64,000 bases of DNA from Ferrimonas kyonanensis DSM 18153. GTDB taxonomy: Bacteria > Pseudomonadota > Gammaproteobacteria > Enterobacterales > Shewanellaceae. The notes below the pieces were generated by a model that worked only from the letters and a program-made list of their open reading frames with translations, ran no database searches and was not told the origin of the DNA. The stretch is taken from NCBI RefSeq assembly GCF_000425405.1, contig NZ_KE384365.1:235373-299372 (forward strand). The letters run 5' to 3'. A program made the position numbers and the translations under genes. How positions within the stretch are numbered: the stretch's first letter is position 1; each line of letters starts with the position of its first letter. Below, one piece after another: positions 36,510 through 44,322 of this stretch.

Positions 36510-38430
36510 GTTATTTCAGGCCGAGGCGCTGGACGAAGAACAGTATCAATACATTCAAAATGAGTTCTTTGCTGGTTTTAAACGTTACGGCAACCATCTA
36601 AAGCTTCCTTCTGCTCTTCAAGGGTTCGATAACCTTGGTGAGGATCTGAAGCACCCAAATAGTATCGCCTTGAGTCGTGAACTTGCTCGCGAGAGCGCAG
36701 TAGAAGGTAAACCACTTCGTCATTTTATTGATGATGTTCAAGCTGTGTATAGCGCTGACAATCGCCCTTGGGTGATTGGCTACAGTGGCGGAAAAGACTC
36801 TACTGCGGTGGTGATTCTGGTTTACCTAGCGCTGCAGGCGCTTGATGAAAAAAAACGTACCAAGCCAGTATACGTAGTTGCCTCGGACACACTGGTTGAA
36901 ACTCCATTAGTGGTTGACCATGTAAACCGTTCATTGGATGCAATCGGCACTCAAGCGAAGCGCGATAACTTGCCAATGACGACCCACAAGGTATTACCTA
37001 AACCCAACCAGACATTTTGGTCTTGCTTGTTGGGGAAAGGCTACCCTGCGCCAACCCAAAGCTTTCGTTGGTGTACTGAGCGGATGAAGATCGATCCTGT
37101 AAGTGACTTCATCAAAGACAAGATCTCTCGCCACGATGAGGTGATTGTTGTTCTTGGTTCTCGTAGCCAAGAAAGTGCGTCGCGTGCTCAGGTAATTGCG
37201 AAACACAAGATTGAAAACTCTCGCTTGGCTCGCCATACCACATTGCCAAACGCATTTATCTATACCCCAATTGATACTTGGAGCATGGATGACGTTTGGA
37301 AGGTAATTCGTCAGTGCAGCCTTGACGTGACAATTTCACCAATGGGCATTGGTAAGAAATGGAAAAATGACTACGACCTAGAGTGGGAAAACCCGTGGGG
37401 TTCTAAAAACCTAACCTTATGGAATCTTTATAAAGATTCATCAGATCAAGGCGAGTGCCCACTGGTTATCGATGACAGTACACCTTCCTGTGGTAATTCA
37501 CGTTTCGGCTGTTGGACCTGTACCGTTGTAACCAAGGATCGCGCCATGGAAAGCTTGATCCAAAATGGCGAAGGCTGGATGCAGCCTCTGTTGACGTTCC
37601 GCAATAAACTGGCTGCAACCAACGAAACCAAGAACAAAGATACCTACCGGAACTTTAAGCGCCGCACTGGTAAAGTTCATGAGCAGCGTAAAGCGCTTCC
37701 AAAGGACATTAAATCGTCAGAGCAAGTTGAAGCGCTTCTACGCAAAGCTGGAAATGACTATCTGGAGCTTTTACCAACTCAACAATTTGAGTTAGCTGAA
37801 AATGGTGACATTGCTGAGCTGAAAGATGGCGAAACGACTATTGCGATGGTTCAACGCAATAGCGAGAAAAAGATCTGGGAGTTATTCCGATATATTCCAG
37901 GTCCTTACTGGCTGAAATACCGCAAAGCATGGCTGAAAGAACTATTGGAGAAAGAAAAGGCCTTCAATGAAGATGGCTACCAAGTAGCGCTAATTACAGA
38001 GCCTGAGTTGCATGCCATTCGCCAAGAGTGGTTGAACGACCCAAACGAGCCAGATTGGGCAGATTCGTTACCAAAAATCTACCGAGAGGTGTATGGCAGA
38101 GACTTAGACTGGGTCGTTAACGATAACGCTGCCTTCGGTGAAATCGAGGTTCAGATCCTTGAAGAGCTGGGCGAAAAATACGCTGTGGCACCAGAGATGG
38201 TACAGAAACTGTTGGACTTAGAAGTCTCTATGGAAGGCTTGAGCCGTCGTACCGGTGTCTTTGAGCGAATTGGCACTTTGTTACGGCAAGACTGGGGTTC
38301 GTATGAACAGATCAAAGCGCGAACCAGCCAAGTTCAGGGTAAGTCTGAGTTTGATGCCTTTAAAGGTCAGATTGAAGAATATGAAAACGCCATTGCGGAG
38401 CTAAATAAGCAAGCGACGGTGGAGCTGTAA
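36502..38430 (+). CDS. dndC: DNA phosphorothioation protein DndC
   Basis: A 642-residue PAPS-reductase-like ATP pyrophosphatase that activates the DNA backbone for sulfur insertion. The PP-loop SGGKDS is at 95-100. Four cysteines at 319, 330, 337 and 340 (C-x10-C-x6-C-x2-C, second part CGNSRFGCWTC) fit the 4Fe-4S ligands known for DndC. It starts inside the dndB stop region and ends 1 bp before dndD. No cysteine desulfurase DndA is encoded near; a chromosomal IscS may supply sulfur, as described in other dnd systems lacking dndA. Confidence 0.97.
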   Translation: MAELFQAEALDEEQYQYIQNEFFAGFKRYGNHLKLPSALQGFDNLGEDLKHPNSIALSRELARESAVEGKPLRHFIDDVQAVYSADNRPWVIGYSGGKDSTAVVILVYLALQALDEKKRTKPVYVVASDTLVETPLVVDHVNRSLDAIGTQAKRDNLPMTTHKVLPKPNQTFWSCLLGKGYPAPTQSFRWCTERMKIDPVSDFIKDKISRHDEVIVVLGSRSQESASRAQVIAKHKIENSRLARHTTLPNAFIYTPIDTWSMDDVWKVIRQCSLDVTISPMGIGKKWKNDYDLEWENPWGSKNLTLWNLYKDSSDQGECPLVIDDSTPSCGNSRFGCWTCTVVTKDRAMESLIQNGEGWMQPLLTFRNKLAATNETKNKDTYRNFKRRTGKVHEQRKALPKDIKSSEQVEALLRKAGNDYLELLPTQQFELAENGDIAELKDGETTIAMVQRNSEKKIWELFRYIPGPYWLKYRKAWLKELLEKEKAFNEDGYQVALITEPELHAIRQEWLNDPNEPDWADSLPKIYREVYGRDLDWVVNDNAAFGEIEVQILEELGEKYAVAPEMVQKLLDLEVSMEGLSRRTGVFERIGTLLRQDWGSYEQIKARTSQVQGKSEFDAFKGQIEEYENAIAELNKQATVEL

Positions 38431-38431
38431 T

Positions 38432-40426
38432 ATGATTATCAAAAGCTTAGTGCTAAATAACTTTCGTGTTTTTCGTGGTGTCCATGAGATCGATCTTGAG
38501 CCGAGAAAAGCGAGCGTACGACAGTCTAAAGCTGCACCAATCGTGCTTTTTGGCGGTCTAAATGGTGCAGGTAAAACGTCAATTTTGACAGCCGTACGGG
38601 TTGCCTTATATGGCCGCGCCGCATTCGGTCGAGGCCTGAATAATGCCGATTATCAGGAGCAGCTCAATGCCCTAATCCACAAAGGTGTTGGCATCAGTGA
38701 AGGGAAAACCTCAATTGAGCTATTGTTCACCCACAGCCAAAATGGAGTTGAGAGTGAATATCGTGTTGTACGTGGATGGAAACGCAACCACAAAGATAAG
38801 TTATTGCTTATCCAAGATGGTAACGAGTTATCCAATATGTCACCTGAACAGTGTCAAAGCTTCTTGAATGAATTGGTTCCAACAGGGATCTCTGAATTGT
38901 TCTTCTTTGACGGTGAGAAGATAGCTGAGTTGGCTGAGGATGAGTCAGGGCAGGTCTTGCAAACGGCTGTGCGTCGTTTGTTGGGTATCGACGTCGCAGA
39001 GCGCTTGCGTAATGATTTGGCGCTCTACCTTAAACGCCATGATGCTGCGGCAATGCCCGACAGCATTAAAGCACAGATCGAAAAATTGGAAGTTGAGCAT
39101 CAGGACGCCGCTCAGAAAGCTGAGTCTATGAAAAACGATGTGGCCATGAGTCGAGCTCGTATTGATCTGGTTGCAGCAGAAATTCATAAGGCTGAGCATG
39201 AGCTTTCCGCTCGAGGCGGTGCCTGGGCGCAAAGTCGTGAGCAAGAGCAAAAGCGCCAGCTAGAGCTTGAAGCCGAACGCAAAGAACTGGAGAAAACCCT
39301 CAGAGCTGAAATGGATGGCAGTTTGCCTTTGGCCTTGGCTCCAAAGGCAATGGCAAAACTGTTATCGCAGTTGGAAGCTGAGCAAGCATTGAAGCAAAAG
39401 TTAACGTTTCAAGCGGAATTGGATGGCTTTTTGAGTCAACTGGAAGCAAAAACTGACGATTTGAGTACGCTTAAAGCCGCTCGTTTACTGGCCACTGAGC
39501 AAGCAAAAGGTCTTAGCCGTAATGACATTAAATTGGACTTGTCTGACCGAGAATTTAGCCAGCTAGATGCTCAAATTAACGTTTCGGCGAAAGGCTCTTT
39601 TCAGCGATTTGATGAAGCTCGCAAGCGACTATCCGAAGTGGAAGCACTTATTGCAGAGCTGTCGGTAAACATTGCTCGAGCTCCGGAGCAAGAGCAGATT
39701 CAGGACAAAGTGGACGCTTTGCAAGCGCTTAATGCAAAGCGCGCTGAAATATTGTTGGAGCACCAAGCCAAGACCGAAGAAGCGAAAAAGCAGTATCGTG
39801 TTGCTGTTGAGTTAGCTCGTAAGATTCAGCGACTACATGATAAGCATAAGGTTGCGGCCAATGCCGAATCATCACTAGTTAATGCACAGAATACTCATGC
39901 GATGCTGGCGGAGTTCAGCGACAGCCTAACTCAGGTTCGAGTAAAGCAGCTGGAATCAGAGTTCATTAAGAGCTACCAGAAGCTTGCACGCAAAGAAGAT
40001 CTACAGCTCTCTGCCCGTATTAATACCACCACCTTTGATGTGGAGTTAATCGATGAACATGAGCGCGTCATTAACCGTAAGGCCCTATCAGCAGGCGAAA
40101 AGCAGATTTATGCTATCTCCATTCTTGAGGCACTAGCTAAGACGTCCGGTAAAAAACTGCCGATTATTATCGATACCCCATTGGGTCGACTGGATTCGAA
40201 GCACCGTGACAAGTTGATTGAACATTACTTCCCAGAAGCCAGTCATCAGGTCATTATCTTGTCTACAGATACTGAGATCGATGAAACCTACTTTGGTGAT
40301 AGTTACTTGAAAGACGATATCTCACATGCATTTGAGATCGTCTTTGATGCCAAGACTAAGTCCTCTAGCCTTCGTGAAGGCTACTTTTGGGAGCGTGATA
40401 ACGCTCAAGCTGTAGGAGCCAACTAA
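38432..40426 (+). CDS. dndD: DNA sulfur modification ATPase DndD
   Basis: A 664-residue SMC/Rad50-like ATPase. Walker A GGLNGAGKTS is at 41-50, a long coiled coil (about 190-290 and 390-490) follows, then the ABC signature LSAGEKQIYAISILEAL and Walker B LPIIIDTPLGRLDS with the D-loop. DndD is thought to nick or open DNA and provide energy for phosphorothioation. There is no zinc-hook CxxC in the coil. Third gene of the operon, 1 bp from dndC and dndE. Confidence 0.96.
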   Translation: MIIKSLVLNNFRVFRGVHEIDLEPRKASVRQSKAAPIVLFGGLNGAGKTSILTAVRVALYGRAAFGRGLNNADYQEQLNALIHKGVGISEGKTSIELLFTHSQNGVESEYRVVRGWKRNHKDKLLLIQDGNELSNMSPEQCQSFLNELVPTGISELFFFDGEKIAELAEDESGQVLQTAVRRLLGIDVAERLRNDLALYLKRHDAAAMPDSIKAQIEKLEVEHQDAAQKAESMKNDVAMSRARIDLVAAEIHKAEHELSARGGAWAQSREQEQKRQLELEAERKELEKTLRAEMDGSLPLALAPKAMAKLLSQLEAEQALKQKLTFQAELDGFLSQLEAKTDDLSTLKAARLLATEQAKGLSRNDIKLDLSDREFSQLDAQINVSAKGSFQRFDEARKRLSEVEALIAELSVNIARAPEQEQIQDKVDALQALNAKRAEILLEHQAKTEEAKKQYRVAVELARKIQRLHDKHKVAANAESSLVNAQNTHAMLAEFSDSLTQVRVKQLESEFIKSYQKLARKEDLQLSARINTTTFDVELIDEHERVINRKALSAGEKQIYAISILEALAKTSGKKLPIIIDTPLGRLDSKHRDKLIEHYFPEASHQVIILSTDTEIDETYFGDSYLKDDISHAFEIVFDAKTKSSSLREGYFWERDNAQAVGAN

Positions 40427-40427
40427 G

Positions 40428-40778
40428 ATGCTACCCAATCGCATGAACCTTCCCAAGCAAGTGGAAGAGCAGTTGAAAAGGCTAAAACAATATACAGGCG
40501 TGACCCCCAACGTAGCCGCCCGTATTGCTTTTTTCCGCTCAATTGAGTCCGGCTTCCGTTATCATGATGATGGCCGAAAGCTAGACGGAGCTTTAGTTCT
40601 CGATAAAGTGACTTGGCTGGGGGAAACCAGTCAAGTCACCGAGCTGATGCTTCAGTTAGAGTATCCTGAGCTGGATGACAAAGAGAGTATGAAAGCTTGG
40701 TCAGCACATGTTGAAGATGGAATATCTTCGATCAGGAGCAGCAAATCAATAGTAGAACTTTCGGTGAGGCTGGTATGA
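40428..40778 (+). CDS. dndE: DNA sulfur modification protein DndE
   Basis: A 116-residue basic helical protein; DndE binds nicked DNA and completes the modification complex. Family landmarks are the basic N-terminus RMNLPKQVEEQLKRLKQYTG, PNVAARIAFFRSIESGFRY and LDKVTWLGE. Its stop codon overlaps by 4 bp (ATGA) the start of the methyltransferase gene, so that gene is transcribed and translated with the dnd operon. Confidence 0.94.
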   Translation: MLPNRMNLPKQVEEQLKRLKQYTGVTPNVAARIAFFRSIESGFRYHDDGRKLDGALVLDKVTWLGETSQVTELMLQLEYPELDDKESMKAWSAHVEDGISSIRSSKSIVELSVRLV

Positions 40779-42172
40779 GCCAAATTGATAAGGGTTCTTG
40801 TTTCTCGCCTTTATTATGTGAGCACGTTGAAATTTTTGAATCAACTTCTAAGGATAAAGTTAAATTTATTGATATGCAGAGTAGTAATTCTGAGATTCGT
40901 TCAGATAAATGCTATATCGAAATAAATTCCAATACTTCAAAGCCTGATGTTCCGAAGTCCTTTGGAGGGCTGCATGCTTCAGAGATCACAGCGATAGGAT
41001 CTATATTAGCAGTTTTAGGATCTATTATTCTAACTGCCCACACAATTAGAAAATATTCGCGGGATTACAAAATGCAGCAGAAATCACATGAGAAGGAATT
41101 AGCAGACTCAAGGATTCGTTTTGCGAAAGAGAAGATTGAAAATTTCTTTGGTCCTTGCAAGGCTTTATTAGAAGAATCGGCTACGATATATGAGTTTTTT
41201 GCTTTAAAAGAAAAAAAAGAACAACGTAAAAATGGTGGTTACTTTAGAACCTTACGTTTTCTAACCGAAAATACTCATGACGGACTTAAGGGGTCAAGCA
41301 AGCTAAGTGAATACGATCAAAAGTTGCTGGGACAAATAGTTGAAATATCAGAAAAAGTTAGAGTGCTTATTGAAGAAAAAAGTGGTTATGTCGACAACCC
41401 ATCTCTACATAGCTTATTAGGAAAGCTGTCGGCTCATTATCGAACACTAGCGTTAGCGCATCAGGGTGGACTTGATGGACTAGGTAAAGAGCTTGAGGAT
41501 ATTGTTTTCCCATTAGAGATTAATGGTGCAATCGAAAGTGAGATAAACCGGTTGTTGGATATCATTTCGGGCGCCAAACAAAGTGAGTTCTCTCTTAATA
41601 ATACAGTCAGTTTTTACGATAGAAATCATCTAGATTACTACTACAAAACTCATGAACTAGATATGAAAGAAGTTTATGATAAAGTTAGGAAGTATGTGAA
41701 AAATGGTTCGCATATTTTGGACGCTGGTTGTGGTACAGGAAGAGATACGCGTTATTTTATCCAACACGGATTCAAGGTTGTTTCTTTTGATGCCTCAAAA
41801 AGAATGGTTGAACTATGTAATGAATATCCTTTTTCATATTGCATAAATGAAACATTCGGAAGTATAAAGTTTCCTCCGAAGTTTGATTTAGTTTGGGCAT
41901 GTGCATCTTTGCTCCATCTAAGTAAAGAGCAGATGATCAGTGCAGGCCATAAGTTACATAGGTCATTGAAGCCTAGAGGTTACCTTTATTTCTCATTGAA
42001 AAAACAGGAGCCTTCAAACTTTGATGGTAGAACGTTTTATACTTACTCGAGAAGTGAGATTTCAGAAATATTTGAAAACAAATTAAGTTTAAAGCATGTG
42101 GAGTCTTGGGAAACTAACAGTCAAAAGGGTAACTCAGAGATATTTGTTAATTACATTTTCCAAAAGCTGTAA
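40775..42172 (+). CDS. membrane-anchored class I SAM methyltransferase, fifth gene of the dnd operon
   Basis: A 465-residue protein of unusual design. Residues 1-65 are polar; one membrane helix lies at about 68-90 (EITAIGSILAVLGSIILTAH); a charged helical region follows (95-275); the C-terminal 185 residues form a class I methyltransferase with motif I LDAGCGTGRDTRYF (315-328), acidic FDAS after strand 2 (338-341) and LVWACASLLHL as motif IV. The GRDT form resembles small-molecule or TehB-like enzymes rather than base-modifying DNA methylases (no NPPY or PC motif). It is much more AT-rich than dndC-E. Its substrate is unknown. The ATGA overlap with dndE argues that it works with the Dnd system or is cargo expressed by it. 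Confidence 0.82.
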   Translation: MSQIDKGSCFSPLLCEHVEIFESTSKDKVKFIDMQSSNSEIRSDKCYIEINSNTSKPDVPKSFGGLHASEITAIGSILAVLGSIILTAHTIRKYSRDYKMQQKSHEKELADSRIRFAKEKIENFFGPCKALLEESATIYEFFALKEKKEQRKNGGYFRTLRFLTENTHDGLKGSSKLSEYDQKLLGQIVEISEKVRVLIEEKSGYVDNPSLHSLLGKLSAHYRTLALAHQGGLDGLGKELEDIVFPLEINGAIESEINRLLDIISGAKQSEFSLNNTVSFYDRNHLDYYYKTHELDMKEVYDKVRKYVKNGSHILDAGCGTGRDTRYFIQHGFKVVSFDASKRMVELCNEYPFSYCINETFGSIKFPPKFDLVWACASLLHLSKEQMISAGHKLHRSLKPRGYLYFSLKKQEPSNFDGRTFYTYSRSEISEIFENKLSLKHVESWETNSQKGNSEIFVNYIFQKL

Positions 42173-42209
42173 TCGATAGGGGCATTAATTGCCCCTATAA
42201 ATTGAATAA

Positions 42210-43166
42210 TCAAATAATATCCTCTTCTTCTAGAATAGAAAATTCGACAGCTTTCATAAGATTGCTTCCAGAAGCTGTATCGAATATCGCATCAGCATCT
42301 ACTAATTCTAATATTCTTTGTCGGTCAAATATAATATCTGTTGTGATTTTTCCATCTTCAGAAAAATCCCTATCGGAATCCCTTAGGTCATATGAAATAT
42401 AGAGTACATTTTGTACTTTTTTTGGAAGTGTTAAATAGTTATCCATCCTGTCAACACTTCCTTGTTTATTGGACCAATTTTTACCTATAGCACTTTGACC
42501 AAAAAATATCTGTTTCCTGTTCTGGTTCATATCGCCTTTAAATGGTACCCAAGCAACGATATCAACTCCACCATCTCCATTGTCATACTGGATGAATGTT
42601 TTATCTTCACATTTTATCTTGCAATTCAGTTCAATCGATAGTGATGTAACTTTATCTTTTAAGCTACCTATAAATTTTTTGTTTGAAAAACTAGAAGTAC
42701 CAAAAATATGAACCTCAGAGGTTTCTGGCAAATAAGCCTTCATTGCAAAGTAAGACACTAATTCAAAAGAGTCAGTAAAGATATTTCTTCCTTTGGATAT
42801 ATAAGAAAGAGATGAGCACAACAGTAACCCCAAATATAATTTTTGACCAACAGTAAGGTCTGACTTCAACTTTATTCTAGAACTTTCCAAATAAAAAGGG
42901 TAATACTCTAGATAGTTATTTGATCTCACTTCTAACTCAGTGAACCACAGTTGTATCCTGGTACGCCAATCTTCTATTGATGAGGCCCCATCGGCCTCTC
43001 CAATTTGTGTAACTTTTTCGTTCTCATAAAATCGGTCATATACGTCATGTTGAGATGTGCCATCATCACCATCAACAAGTGCTAGTAGCTCAATGTAGTC
43101 ACAATAATAATGTGTATTACAGTAAGGATAGTCTGGCGTATTAGATAATGATTTTAGCTCAATCAT
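42210..43166 (-). CDS. nuclease-like protein of unknown family, coupled to a ParB-like gene
   Basis: A 318-residue soluble protein that I cannot name with confidence. Residues 152-245 have the look of a PD-(D/E)XK-type core: strand EVHIFGTSSF, helix with Glu179, GDGGVDIVAW with Asp202 at its strand, then FFGQSAIGKNW (Gln224, Lys229). The first half is helical and acidic. The start at 43166 overlaps the upstream stop by 8 bp; Met codons at 43178 and a longer one at 43199 are alternatives. It is very AT-rich, like its partner. Function as a restriction nuclease is inference from motif layout and position in a defence island. Confidence 0.6.
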   Translation of the reverse strand: MIELKSLSNTPDYPYCNTHYYCDYIELLALVDGDDGTSQHDVYDRFYENEKVTQIGEADGASSIEDWRTRIQLWFTELEVRSNNYLEYYPFYLESSRIKLKSDLTVGQKLYLGLLLCSSLSYISKGRNIFTDSFELVSYFAMKAYLPETSEVHIFGTSSFSNKKFIGSLKDKVTSLSIELNCKIKCEDKTFIQYDNGDGGVDIVAWVPFKGDMNQNRKQIFFGQSAIGKNWSNKQGSVDRMDNYLTLPKKVQNVLYISYDLRDSDRDFSEDGKITTDIIFDRQRILELVDADAIFDTASGSNLMKAVEFSILEEEDII

Positions 43167-44253
43167 CCCATTCACCATCAGCCATAGATTCAATTGCAAC
43201 CTTCATGTTTTTGGCTAGTCGGAAAATCTCCTTTAATTTTCCATTTACTGATTCGTGGTGCTTATCCACTTTGTGAATAATGTCATTTGCTTGTTTTAGC
43301 GTCGATAAGGCAATATCAATTTTTTGATTAAAAGAATCTGTTGTTACAGAAATTGTATCGTAAGCATCTTGAATACTGCCGCTACCGGTTTTGAAGTATT
43401 CAGTTGCACATTCATCGGATAGTACCTTATCAAGCATTGATAAATGCTTACTATCACCTAGCAATCGAGTTCTTTGATTCTCATTTTTTTCAAAAAACCA
43501 TGTTGTTAGAAGTTTTAGATTTTCAACGTTAACATTGGCAGTTGGGTCTGAAGATGCCATATCAACATTTATAAAATTTCTAATATTGTCTCTGGAGAGT
43601 GAATCAGAGTAATAATTGAAGTAAATTGTTGTTTCATCTAGCCCTCTAATTCTGAAAAATGCTTCATCCTCCACTATTTCATATATAGCATATGCTACTA
43701 ATAGTTTTCTAACATAGTCACTTCGACTCCCTATAGATTTTGCCAGCTCCCTACACTGGTCAATAAAATCTTGAGCATCAAGCTCTGACTTTAGCTGATT
43801 TAGATATCTGGCTTTTGGTAAGATCCCCCAGGACTTTATTCCTGTTACATGTCGATAACCAAGATATTTAGTGATTTCGGCTCGATTTTTGAACACAATG
43901 CAAGGAATTTCTTGTGGTCTATGGGGGGTCTCGCTTAAAACCTTTGAAATCTTCTTCTTGTGTACTTTAGCAATATCTGGATTACTTAACAAAATGGTTG
44001 AAGTTAGTCTTCGGTTTCCTTCAATGACCACATATTTATTTTTTTCTTCTATTACAAGGAGACTCTCGCCAATAAAAAAGCCTTGTTGACCAATAGCAAG
44101 CATCAATTCAATAATAGATGCGTCCTCAAGCATCCAATTAACAATTTTTTCCTGAGTTACTCTTCCTTTCCTAAATTGAGATGGAAGCCTTGGATTATCT
44201 TTGTCTAACTCTAGCTTACTCAAGCTAATGAAATCTATCTTTTGATGGGACAT
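43159..44253 (-). CDS. ParB/Srx-fold N-terminal domain protein
   Basis: A 364-residue protein. Residues 5-105 form a ParB-like domain: FISLSKLELDKDNPRLP, then LLVIEEKNKYVVIEGNRRLTS with the EGNRR motif at 78-82 in place of the GxRR box. The remainder is helical (SIGSRSDYVRKLLVAY resembles the ParB helix-turn-helix) with a coiled-coil tail (about 300-355). ParB-like domains can bind CTP and DNA, and several are ATPase or nuclease switches in defence systems. It lies 69 bp after dptH on the same strand and overlaps the nuclease-like gene, so the two form one unit. Confidence 0.75.
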   Translation of the reverse strand: MSHQKIDFISLSKLELDKDNPRLPSQFRKGRVTQEKIVNWMLEDASIIELMLAIGQQGFFIGESLLVIEEKNKYVVIEGNRRLTSTILLSNPDIAKVHKKKISKVLSETPHRPQEIPCIVFKNRAEITKYLGYRHVTGIKSWGILPKARYLNQLKSELDAQDFIDQCRELAKSIGSRSDYVRKLLVAYAIYEIVEDEAFFRIRGLDETTIYFNYYSDSLSRDNIRNFINVDMASSDPTANVNVENLKLLTTWFFEKNENQRTRLLGDSKHLSMLDKVLSDECATEYFKTGSGSIQDAYDTISVTTDSFNQKIDIALSTLKQANDIIHKVDKHHESVNGKLKEIFRLAKNMKVAIESMADGEWDD

Positions 44254-44322
44254 TTTTTACCTATTGGATTTTTATCAAGTGTTAATGGCTTGTTTTCATA
44301 AGCCATTAGTCTAAAAATTAAG

